Below are positions 19,920 to 27,380 of a stretch of DNA of 27,747 nt, one piece after another. Source of the DNA: a virus. Under the pieces are notes generated by a model. The model ran no database searches and was not told the origin of the DNA. It saw only the letters and a program-made list of their open reading frames with translations. The position numbers were made by a program, and so were the translations under genes. Numbering within the stretch: position 1 is the stretch's first letter; each line of letters begins with the position of its first letter. The DNA is taken from the IMG/VR virus record IMGVR_UViG_3300023196_003206, positions 1 through 27,747 of that record; one strand, 5' to 3'.

Positions 19920-21971
19920 TTATGCCTTCCCTTCAAGTGACTTCATTAGTGCGTACATACGCTTAGCCCCCGCGCGCCGTGATCCTTTGCCCGCGCCGCG
20001 TACAGCTTTTGCCGTGAAAACAAACTCACCGTCCGAAAGCATGGCAGGAATTGAATCGGAAGTGGCTGTCCCGGGCCCGTTAATGGGGCCTGTTCGACGG
20101 GGATACTGGTTTACCTTACCGCCCTTAGCATACCCTGAAAGTCCCGCCACACCTCCCGTTACCGGTGCCTTTTTAGGGACAGACGTCTGGTACATGTAGT
20201 CATAGGGGTTTAATGCGTAAGAAGTTCTTGCTCCTGCAAAATTAAGCCCGTAAGTTTCCGGTTTTTCTTTTAATAAATCCATACCTGTTGGGCCGTCAAA
20301 GCCCGGCGGGAGCTGAGCTTCTTCTTTTTTGAACCCTCCGGTCAAGCCCATTGCTGCAACGCCTGCTAATGCCATCGGACCATAAGTACTTATCAGACCC
20401 GGCATTGCTGTTTTGAAAGCCGTCTGATACGCGCTGTCTAACATAGCTGGGGTAGCGTTTGGAATGCGTGCTTTTAAAGCCTCCATTGCACTAAAGCCCG
20501 CTTCTTGAGCTGCCCCAGTACCAGACTGTTGAATTTGTGACGGAGAAATATTGCTGTATGCAGACCTAGCCGCATCCATAAAATTACCCTGCTTCAAAGA
20601 ATCCCATACGCCCGGGGTTGCAGTACCTGCGGTGCTAGGGAGGCTGCCAATCCCACTTGAGAAATTCTGTGCAACCGTAGGCGTTACCCCGGGGACCTTG
20701 ATCCCTTCTCCGAAGTAACCTGCCTTATTAATTCCGTCGCCTACTAGATCAGGTATATTTGAAGGAGCATTGACCACTGAAGGAGCATTGACCACTGAAG
20801 TGGCATTTGGAATCACTTCATTAGGTGTAAGTACCGAATTTGCCGCGTTTTCGACAGCAGCGATGGGAGGAAGTGGTTGGGTGGTTATGCTCGCGTCTGG
20901 GATAGCGGTTATTTCAACGCCGGGACCCGCGAGTGCCGAATCCACAACAGTGGTAGGTGCTGCAGCAACGTCGGTAGCCGCAGTACCCGCTACATTGGTA
21001 CCCGCGCTACCGGAGGCCTCATAGCCGGGAGGAAGGCCCAGAAGAGCGCTGCCACCAAATGCCGCAAGACCAGAGACTGCGCCTGTTTTAAGGGCATCGC
21101 CAAGGTTTTGGCCTCCTGCAAGTCCTACTAAAGTGGCGGCCGCAAAAGTGTTTACTCCTACCGCAGCCGCACCGGTAATTCCCGTGATAGAGCCTGCTGT
21201 TCCTGCAAAGTTTAATCCTGCGGGTCCCATAAAATAGACAGCAGCCGCTGTCAATATGATCTTTCCAACAGTGCTTGACGCTACGTCTTTTACAACTTTT
21301 ACAACGCCCTTTACCGCGCTGGTTACCGCATTTCCTACGCTTTTAAAAACTCCGCCAATGGCTTTGGTAATACTGCTGAAAAAGCCGAATTCTTGCAAAC
21401 CGGTGTAAGGGTTAACAGATCCTCTGCCCCCACGTCGACGAAGCAGCCGCGCTTCGCTAGGCGTAATGTGCGCCATCATTGTGTCTTCATTGCGCCCCAT
21501 ATTTCCCATTGCAGCCACCAACGGCTTTAAAGTGGCAATGCCACCTTTTGCCATTTGCAGGGTCTCGGGGGGAGCGGAAGGCGTCGACCCTGACAGCTGG
21601 TCCAGCGCAATGTTCAATGCCGCAAAGTACGGCATGTCAAACGTTTCTGGAAGAAGCTCACGAGGGACGCCCTCCTGTAGAAGTTCCGCGCGAATCTCAG
21701 CGTATCGTTCAGGCTGGCCCATTACCAAGTCAACCATCTGCCCCATGGCATCAAGCACCGCTTCAGGTAGTTGGATGTTTTTGAGATAGGATTTAAACTG
21801 CTTAACAAGCGCTGGATCAGCGCTTTCCATGCTGTTAAGCATGTCATTGCCAAATTCAACGGGTTGGTTTTTTGCGTAAGATTCAACTACGGGGCTAAAC
21901 AAAGACGGGTCAATTGTCTCTTCAGTAGGGGCCTGTGAAAGTCCCATAATCCCTTGCATCGCGTCAGCCAT
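19920..21971 (-). CDS. putative virion/ejection protein with membrane-active region and conserved phage C-terminus
   Basis: Encodes 683 residues from the ATG at 21971, preferred over 21998 because AAAGG lies upstream of it. The N-terminal 130 residues are helical. MAKGGIATL (140-148) precedes GRNEDTMMAHITPSEARLL (159-177) and SVNPYTGLQEFGFF (185-198), blocks I associate with phage virion proteins. Residues 200-312 are an amphipathic then hydrophobic Gly/Ala region (KAIGGVFKSVGN, ILTAAAVYFMGPAG) that may enter membranes. The middle is low-complexity Ala/Pro/Thr/Val. The C-terminus has YAKGGKV and then GPGTATSDSIPAMLSDGEF (632-650) followed by AVRGAGKG, a motif shared with many phage tail and tape-measure proteins. 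Confidence 0.6.
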   Translation of the reverse strand: MADAMQGIMGLSQAPTEETIDPSLFSPVVESYAKNQPVEFGNDMLNSMESADPALVKQFKSYLKNIQLPEAVLDAMGQMVDLVMGQPERYAEIRAELLQEGVPRELLPETFDMPYFAALNIALDQLSGSTPSAPPETLQMAKGGIATLKPLVAAMGNMGRNEDTMMAHITPSEARLLRRRGGRGSVNPYTGLQEFGFFSSITKAIGGVFKSVGNAVTSAVKGVVKVVKDVASSTVGKIILTAAAVYFMGPAGLNFAGTAGSITGITGAAAVGVNTFAAATLVGLAGGQNLGDALKTGAVSGLAAFGGSALLGLPPGYEASGSAGTNVAGTAATDVAAAPTTVVDSALAGPGVEITAIPDASITTQPLPPIAAVENAANSVLTPNEVIPNATSVVNAPSVVNAPSNIPDLVGDGINKAGYFGEGIKVPGVTPTVAQNFSSGIGSLPSTAGTATPGVWDSLKQGNFMDAARSAYSNISPSQIQQSGTGAAQEAGFSAMEALKARIPNATPAMLDSAYQTAFKTAMPGLISTYGPMALAGVAAMGLTGGFKKEEAQLPPGFDGPTGMDLLKEKPETYGLNFAGARTSYALNPYDYMYQTSVPKKAPVTGGVAGLSGYAKGGKVNQYPRRTGPINGPGTATSDSIPAMLSDGEFVFTAKAVRGAGKGSRRAGAKRMYALMKSLEGKA
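20761..20800 (-). repeat. 18-base tandem repeat in the coding region
   Basis: GAAGGAGCATTGACCACT occurs twice in a row on the plus strand (20761-20778, 20779-20796), followed by GAAG. In the minus-strand gene it encodes the duplicated hexapeptide around SVVNAPSVVNAPS, within a low-complexity linker. It looks like a recent slippage duplication. Confidence 0.85.
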
Positions 21972-22044
21972 ATAAGTTACCTTTCGTGTGTGTGCCAAAA
22001 AGCCTCATGGGCTGCGCGTTTTAAAAAACACGAGTGTGGCGTCT

Positions 22045-22074
22045 ATTATCCAATATGCTGTCATGTTCTGTCTA
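22045..22074 (-). promoter_or_regulatory. candidate promoter ahead of the ejection-protein genes
   Basis: On the minus strand TAGACA (22069-22074, five of six matches to TTGACA) is followed after 18 bases by GATAAT (22045-22050, five of six to TATAAT). The -35 overlaps the last codons of the upstream gene. The 89-base gap that follows, up to the start at 21971, is the longest in the late module and contains a self-complementary T/A-rich stretch near 22015-22032. Confidence 0.4.
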
Positions 22075-22399
22075 CAAGCAGCGCCGAAACAGTGACCGAA
22101 ACATCTGCCCCAGAAGACTCAACTCTAAGCCGATCAAGCCCTTCAAGGATTAATGGTCCTGTGGCCTTGGTTCCTATGACGTCATAGTACTCCCCTGCAG
22201 CAATATCGTGGCTAAAGGCCAAATAATGCGTCCCAGAGCCTAGGGGAGACATCGACACTTTTACAGTCGACAAGGCTCCGCTGTTGTTGCTGATCCATAT
22301 AGATCGGACAATCATAGTGGAAGCGTCTGGAACGACCAAAACAACTGTCGAAGTTGCAGCAGGAAGGTCGGCTATATATCGTTTGTATGAATTGGCCAT
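22061..22399 (-). CDS. small beta-rich putative virion protein
   Basis: Encodes 112 residues with regularly alternating hydrophobic and polar residues throughout (STVVLVVPDAS, VRSIWISNNSG, DVSVTVSALLV), indicating a beta-sandwich. There is no signal or membrane segment. Start and preceding stop overlap as TAATG. In gene order it follows the gp10-like protein and a 58-residue protein, and similar small beta proteins in phages are head-tail or decoration components; this is inference. No specific family is named. Confidence 0.5.
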   Translation of the reverse strand: MANSYKRYIADLPAATSTVVLVVPDASTMIVRSIWISNNSGALSTVKVSMSPLGSGTHYLAFSHDIAAGEYYDVIGTKATGPLILEGLDRLRVESSGADVSVTVSALLVDRT

Positions 22400-22575
22400 T
22401 AGTTACCAAAGAACCAAGACTGAGCTTGATCCTTATCCTCCGTTACAACAGGGGTGTAAGCTTGATTGAGCTGAAAAATAACCTGTTCAAGGGATCGAAC
22501 AAGCTGGTTAAACTGCTCAGAGTTGTATTCCTTTGACGCCACCGTAGGCAGCCGCACGTTGTTAATTTTGCTCAT
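22399..22575 (-). CDS. small putative structural protein
   Basis: Encodes 58 residues from the ATG at 22575, which shares ATGA with the stop of the gp10-like gene; a longer reading to 22623 only shadows that gene. It has a polar N-terminus and one helix (SEQFNQLVRSLEQVIFQLN) of coiled-coil character, then ends WFFGN. The tight overlaps on both sides imply co-translation with virion genes. It could be a small chaperone or connector, but nothing proves this. Confidence 0.5.
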   Translation of the reverse strand: MSKINNVRLPTVASKEYNSEQFNQLVRSLEQVIFQLNQAYTPVVTEDKDQAQSWFFGN

Positions 22576-24431
22576 CTCGAACCATCCGGTTGAATGTCGA
22601 CCCGCCAAGTTCCAAACCTCCAATTGCTGTCAAGCGTGTCACTATTAATCTCTAAGGACATTTGACGGCCCCTTGCTCGGGTGTCTACTTTTTGAGTTTG
22701 TGGAGTTATTACGTACGGATCGATAGAGCCAACTGTCTCGGGGGCTTGCGGGTATAGCTTTAAGAAAATATTAACAGTCAGATTTCCTACTTGATTTTTA
22801 AAGTCTGGAATAAATCGCTTCATAAACATGACCTGATCCCCGTCCCCAATATCAAAGTAACCGGCTTTTAAGTACGCCGCAATAGGCTCGTTAATAGCAT
22901 TTACTCCGCTTTCTTGGTTATAAACCAGTGATCTGCCTGCCGTTAGCCCATGTATTACCCCAATTGTTGGGGCATCACTTGTTGGAAAATAAGGGGAACC
23001 AAGGGGCTTATTATAGGTTCCGACGTCTTTCCACGCTGTTCTTGGCATTGTTCCAACATGCCAAGTGTTCTCAAGGTAGTTGTATGTCACAAAACGATCG
23101 ATAAAGTCGTTTGCGCCAGAGCAGTACCACCAAGTTACTTCGTTAAACTGGGAGTTAACACCCACATGAAACTTTTGCGACTGCACCAGATTAATGTCAC
23201 CAAAGACGTAGTCCTGAACCGTGCAAGGCACTTTTTTGACCGTACCATCAAACACATAGAACGCTTCTACGCCCATCCAAAAGGATAGGCCGTTAACGTC
23301 TACTGCAGCATGCGGACCAACGCACCCACAGTTGGCACCCAATTGGTTAAAGCCAAAAGAATACGGAGGGCCCACGAACTGCATACTATGAAGCGCAGTG
23401 TCGGTAAAAATCAACACCTGCCCCCGAGAACGAATAGCCGAAACAATCAAGCTTCCATCGTTTAATCGCTGCCCGCCTGCGGTGTTTGTCGCGGACGGAA
23501 TAAACTCATTTATGTCCTCTTGGGAAGAGAACCGTACGTACATTGGGTCTTGGGTATTGGCGGAGCCAATGGTTGTCTCTGTCCCAAAGCAAACGAGGTG
23601 CCTGTCAGGGGTTGAAACAAGCGCATACTTACTTGCGGTTGGGGCCCCGGGAACGTAAGAAGCAGGGGTCCCTGTTCCCAAACTCGGCTGCCAAATAAAG
23701 GTTGGCCCATCTACTAACTGGCATATGACATCTTCACCATAGCTGTCAAATTGCCATACGCGGGAAAGCAGCGCAATGCCTTGTGAGCCAAGATTTGAGC
23801 GGGGAGTTCCCCACGTCTCTTCTCCCCAAACTCCGGTTCCCCACCCATAGTCAAAGTAATTTACGTCAGAGCCAACATTAATTTGAAAAGTGGCAGTCGC
23901 GGACCCTGCCGCTGTCTCTGTCAAAGTCGCAAAATCAGGAGACAGGATGGAAAATTCATTGGCGTTAATAATCGCCTGAATCTGGTACTCCGCATCAAGG
24001 TTGCTGCTTAAAATTCCTCCGGGGTTTCCTGTAACCGCAGAAAGGGTCAGAAAGTCCCCCACAATGGCATTATGCGCGGCGGCATTAACAACCACGGTCC
24101 GTGATCCGGTGATGGTGTCAAAAGTTACATTGTTGATGGTCTCTCGCACAGGAGTAACGTCAGCCCATTGTGCGTTTGTAAAAACGTACAGCTTCCGATT
24201 GGTACCCAAAATAGCGTAAGGGATCCCGGCCAAGTTGTTCCAAGAAAAGATCTGGCTAGGCTGGCCAACTAGGTAGGCAGCGGTGTCGTTAAACAGCGTC
24301 CATCCTCCGATTTTCTCGGGCAAGCCATATTGGAATCGAACAAAGTCGCAGTCTACCCAGCCGCCTTCGGCACCGTACTCGGTATTCTGTTTATCGATCC
24401 CCGGTTTCAGAAAAAGACGTTGTAATGGCAT
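22572..24431 (-). CDS. P22 gp10-like tail hub / packaged-DNA stabilisation protein
   Basis: Encodes 619 residues, largely beta. The N-terminus (FLKPGIDKQ, then DFVRFQYGLPEKIGGW at about 29-44) and the C-terminus (ARGRQMSLEI, then WRFGTWRVDIQPDGSR) match features I recall in the phage stabilisation protein family typified by P22 gp10. Many Trp, Tyr and Gly residues in short strands suggest a beta-propeller-like build. In P22 gp10 plugs the portal-tail channel after packaging. The gene follows lysozyme by 16 bases and is followed by two small overlapping genes, in line with a tail-assembly block. The family call is moderately confident; a general tail protein is the fallback. Confidence 0.65.
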   Translation of the reverse strand: MPLQRLFLKPGIDKQNTEYGAEGGWVDCDFVRFQYGLPEKIGGWTLFNDTAAYLVGQPSQIFSWNNLAGIPYAILGTNRKLYVFTNAQWADVTPVRETINNVTFDTITGSRTVVVNAAAHNAIVGDFLTLSAVTGNPGGILSSNLDAEYQIQAIINANEFSILSPDFATLTETAAGSATATFQINVGSDVNYFDYGWGTGVWGEETWGTPRSNLGSQGIALLSRVWQFDSYGEDVICQLVDGPTFIWQPSLGTGTPASYVPGAPTASKYALVSTPDRHLVCFGTETTIGSANTQDPMYVRFSSQEDINEFIPSATNTAGGQRLNDGSLIVSAIRSRGQVLIFTDTALHSMQFVGPPYSFGFNQLGANCGCVGPHAAVDVNGLSFWMGVEAFYVFDGTVKKVPCTVQDYVFGDINLVQSQKFHVGVNSQFNEVTWWYCSGANDFIDRFVTYNYLENTWHVGTMPRTAWKDVGTYNKPLGSPYFPTSDAPTIGVIHGLTAGRSLVYNQESGVNAINEPIAAYLKAGYFDIGDGDQVMFMKRFIPDFKNQVGNLTVNIFLKLYPQAPETVGSIDPYVITPQTQKVDTRARGRQMSLEINSDTLDSNWRFGTWRVDIQPDGSR

Positions 24432-24447
24432 GGTTTGCTCTTCTCGA

Positions 24448-24906
24448 TTACATCAAAGCGCATTCGGCTTTGCGACGTTTTACTAAGCCCGGTAGTACTC
24501 TCCCGCCCCCACGCGTCCAAAGCAAGAGCTGCTGTTTAGCGCCTTCCCAGTCTCTAGCTCTGATCTTACGCCTAAGAGTGCTTGTTTGGAGGCGACCGCC
24601 ACCAAGGTTAAATGTGAAATCCACAATGGCATTAAATCTGTTCCACTCCCCTGTGGCAACTGCGTCAGCAAATAGCTCAGGGCAAAGCCTTGCCACACTG
24701 GGCGCAAACGAGACCTCTAGCTCATGCAACAAAAGTTTTTCGGCTTCTTTACGAGTCATGCTGGGGTCACTTAACGTGACCTTTTCCCCGTCTGCGTAGT
24801 ACGTGCTTCCATACCCAATGGTAGGAACATTAGCCGGGCACAGGTACGGCAAGGAACGAAACCCCTCAAACTGTCGGCAAAGTTCGGCAGCTAGGGTAAG
24901 GTCCAT
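24448..24906 (-). CDS. phage lysozyme (GH24 endolysin)
   Basis: Encodes 152 residues. The catalytic block has FEGFRSLPYLC and VPTIGYGST, giving Glu14, Cys23 and Thr29 with spacing E-8-C-5-T. This is the E-(D/C)-T arrangement of T4 and P22-type lysozymes, with Cys in place of Asp. The fold continues with MTRKEAEKLLLHELE and FTFNLGGGRLQTSTLRRKI. It should cut the MurNAc-GlcNAc bond of peptidoglycan. It has no signal peptide, so it needs a holin, and the gene directly upstream encodes one candidate; the two overlap by one base (TAATG). Length fits the family. Confidence 0.9.
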   Translation of the reverse strand: MDLTLAAELCRQFEGFRSLPYLCPANVPTIGYGSTYYADGEKVTLSDPSMTRKEAEKLLLHELEVSFAPSVARLCPELFADAVATGEWNRFNAIVDFTFNLGGGRLQTSTLRRKIRARDWEGAKQQLLLWTRGGGRVLPGLVKRRKAECALM

Positions 24907-25403
24907 TAAAGCCCCCGCTTGGTCAGCGTACGGTCAAGGAACCAGTAGTTAACTGTTCCCGCTACCAAAGCGCTCATGTCAGGGGTCATCATGGTCTTAA
25001 ATACAGTAACCGCAGGCTCACCAGTTGACCATGCACTAAATGCGTAAAACAGGTGCACAAATGACCAGAGAAACATAAGCCAATAGGTGACGACAGGGCG
25101 GACGGAAACAGACAAAGTCGCTGCCCAGCTCCCGCCTGCTGCTTTTACCATCTCTGCCTGCTGGTCTATGGCGGACTTAAACGCCGACATTACACCAACA
25201 TCAACGGCGGCGTCCCGTACGGCCCCTATTTCAGCCAGCTTCTGAGTGCCGCGCTGCTCTTCGAGTTGGCACTGTCTGTCAAACATTGACATCTCATGGG
25301 ACCGCTCGTTTTTCCTATCCAGCCACTTAAGTACCTCTGGCGCAAGACGAAAAACACCCCCCAGTAGTGACCCGAAAATTCCACCCCCAAGTAATTCAAT
25401 CAT
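24906..25403 (-). CDS. holin-like protein of the 3-TM (GTA holin) type
   Basis: Encodes 165 residues. A Gly-rich hydrophobic N-terminus (IELLGGGIFGSLLGGVF, 2-18) is followed by a charged segment (DRKNERSHEMSMFDRQCQ, 29-46), a soluble helix, then VRPVVTYWLMFLWSFVHLFYA (about 101-121) and a third hydrophobic stretch (SALVAGTVNYWFL, 144-156) ending RTLTKRGL. The order and the VRPVVTYW and WFLDR elements fit the holin family named for gene-transfer-agent release. It should form lesions that let the lysozyme reach peptidoglycan. TAAGGAG precedes the start by eight bases, and the lysozyme gene overlaps its stop by one base. No spanin gene is visible nearby. Confidence 0.65.
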   Translation of the reverse strand: MIELLGGGIFGSLLGGVFRLAPEVLKWLDRKNERSHEMSMFDRQCQLEEQRGTQKLAEIGAVRDAAVDVGVMSAFKSAIDQQAEMVKAAGGSWAATLSVSVRPVVTYWLMFLWSFVHLFYAFSAWSTGEPAVTVFKTMMTPDMSALVAGTVNYWFLDRTLTKRGL

Positions 25404-25414
25404 TGTACGTCTCC

Positions 25415-26365
25415 TTACCGGAATTGAGTGAAAGTGAACGTTGGGTATGTTCCACCGTCATTTTTTAGAATTCCCCAACCATAAATGTACTCGTTATTGC
25501 TATAGTTCCCATTAGGAGAAGTCGCGCTTACGTTAACCGTCTGACTGCCTCCGGTGCCTAATGAAAATGCGGATGGGCTAACGGTGGTAGAACCCCCTGT
25601 TGGACGTTGAATCTCCTGCACGGTTATTGAGCCTGACCCCGATGTTGCAGTGACGTTAAAACTTGCATAAGAAGTTACTGGTGCACTCTGCCTTGCAATA
25701 GTTGTGGACGCAGAGGAAGGGCTGACAGAAATATTGAATACCGCAGGCGTTGTAACTGCATTGCTGTACTCACTAAATGAACTTGCCCCGTACGCATTAT
25801 TTGCGTACACCCGGAACTGGTAAGTTGTGCCCGCTTGCAGCCCACTTACAGTGATCGGCAAGTTACCTGAAGTGTTAACCGACCCTGAGTATCCGCCCGG
25901 AGAAGATATCGCCACAAAAGAGGTAACCGTAGCGCCTCCATTGTAGTTTCCAGTGTAATTTACAGTCGCTGCAGAAGTGCCATCAAGGAATGCGCTGACA
26001 ATAGTCGGTGCATTAGGTACTCCAAACATCCTGATCTGGTTACTAGACTGGCTATTAGGGCTGTTTCCAAGCACCGTTGTTGCATATACAACAAAAGTGT
26101 AGTACTCCCCTGAGGTTAATCCGCCCACGTTAATTGTGCCCGATCCCGATTGGGTAACAGTGGCCGACTGGCCTCCCGGGGCTGCAACTGCGGTATAGCT
26201 AAGAATCGGCGACCCGCCGTTACTTAAAGGCGCTGTAAAATTAACAGACGCCGTGGATGACCCTGTTGCCGTCGCAGTTCCAATAATAGGCGCAGTGGCA
26301 AGCGACAAGCCTGCAAAGCCATACCCTCGAACTCCTGCGTTTGCTAAGGTACTGATCAGTGGCAT
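25415..26365 (-). CDS. virion surface protein with two fibronectin-III-like domains
   Basis: Encodes 316 residues with no signal peptide. After a short N-terminus (MPLISTLANAGVRGYGFAG) come two fibronectin type III-like repeats, about residues 25-110 and 117-206. Each has a Pro start, an SASVNFTAP or AATVNYTGN strand, and a GLxxGxxYxFxVYA strand (GLTSGEYYTFVVYA, GLQAGTTYQFRVYA). A third beta domain (about 210-316) rich in Ser, Thr and Gly follows. Such domains in phage virions are thought to contact carbohydrate or the cell surface. It overlaps the tail-fibre gene by one base (TAATG) and precedes holin and lysozyme. The structural role is inferred from position and composition. Confidence 0.7.
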   Translation of the reverse strand: MPLISTLANAGVRGYGFAGLSLATAPIIGTATATGSSTASVNFTAPLSNGGSPILSYTAVAAPGGQSATVTQSGSGTINVGGLTSGEYYTFVVYATTVLGNSPNSQSSNQIRMFGVPNAPTIVSAFLDGTSAATVNYTGNYNGGATVTSFVAISSPGGYSGSVNTSGNLPITVSGLQAGTTYQFRVYANNAYGASSFSEYSNAVTTPAVFNISVSPSSASTTIARQSAPVTSYASFNVTATSGSGSITVQEIQRPTGGSTTVSPSAFSLGTGGSQTVNVSATSPNGNYSNNEYIYGWGILKNDGGTYPTFTFTQFR

Positions 26366-27363
26366 TATGCGAACCTCGTCTGCGCCTCGAGCACGGTATA
26401 CACACCTTCCCCTGTCTTGATAACAGTTACCAAGTAGGAGTCAATGCTATTTGCGTTGCCAGAAGTAGGTTGTGTTCCGCCCTGCCACTTGGCACTGACA
26501 GTGTTCCCGTCAATCAAAATAGTGCCTTGGTAATATCCAGTGCTCCCATTGGTGTTGAGGAATGCAATTGAAATCGCATCTCCAACCGCCAACGTTGAAT
26601 TGAGAGTGGTAGACGCGTTTCCACGAATGTTCAGTGACCAATTACCAGAGGAAACGCCTTGGTAATACAGAACAGACGATGTCAATACGTCAAAATTTAC
26701 TGTCCCACTAGAGCCACTTGGAGACACGGACACCCGTTCACGAGTGGCAAAAATGCTCTTGTTAGAGAGGTCTTGCACGGCAGTTGTGAAGACGTCGCCC
26801 ACAGTTGCATATTCAACATCTGTTGCGCCTGCGTTAACTACAAGGGCTTTGGAGGCATTCCCAGTGTAGGACGGCAGAAGGTTTGTGCGTGCGGTAGCGG
26901 CGGTATTTCCACCAGTACCACCGCTTGCCAGCGCAAGGGCAGTTGACAGCGTTAATGAAGACGCGTGGTCCATGGCGCTCGAGACATTAACGCCGTCGTT
27001 GTAGACGATCATCGATGCGCCCGCAGGAACCACGGTTCCTGTGCCAGTTGCATTACGCACTGTCACTGGGTCCGCTAGACTGTTCGTGACCAAATACATC
27101 TTCTGGACTGCAGGTATTTCAAGCTCACGTGCGCCTGAAGAACTTCCGTACAGATACAGGCGCATTTTCCGCGCTGGCTGTGAGGTGTTTGTGTTGGTCA
27201 ACGCTAATTGAACATTGGCCCCACTAAAAAGGACCTCTGCGGTGTTAGCAATGGCCTCCTCTACCGCAGTGCCGAGGTTGGTATTGGTGACATCGCCCCA
27301 TGTGCCGGAGTTTTCACCAGTCCCCATCAGCTGTATTTTTAAGGGGGTATACGAGGAAGGCAT
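26365..27363 (-). CDS. tail-fibre-like protein
   Basis: Encodes 332 residues. The N-terminus (YTPLKIQLMGTGENSGTWGD, 5-24, then TNTNLGTAVEEAI) matches the start of many phage tail-fibre and collar proteins as I know them. The middle (about 110-190) includes LASGGTGGNTAATARTNLLP, a fibre-shaft element. The C-terminal domain (about 205-332) is a beta-rich tip with YYQGVSSGNWSLNIRG, GDAISIAFLNTNG and VSAKWQGGTQPTSGNANSID. It likely binds a receptor on the host surface. TAGGAG precedes the start by about seven bases. It overlaps the fibronectin-domain gene by one base. Confidence 0.75.
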   Translation of the reverse strand: MPSSYTPLKIQLMGTGENSGTWGDVTNTNLGTAVEEAIANTAEVLFSGANVQLALTNTNTSQPARKMRLYLYGSSSGARELEIPAVQKMYLVTNSLADPVTVRNATGTGTVVPAGASMIVYNDGVNVSSAMDHASSLTLSTALALASGGTGGNTAATARTNLLPSYTGNASKALVVNAGATDVEYATVGDVFTTAVQDLSNKSIFATRERVSVSPSGSSGTVNFDVLTSSVLYYQGVSSGNWSLNIRGNASTTLNSTLAVGDAISIAFLNTNGSTGYYQGTILIDGNTVSAKWQGGTQPTSGNANSIDSYLVTVIKTGEGVYTVLEAQTRFA

Positions 27364-27380
27364 GTTTTGCTCCTAATGTC

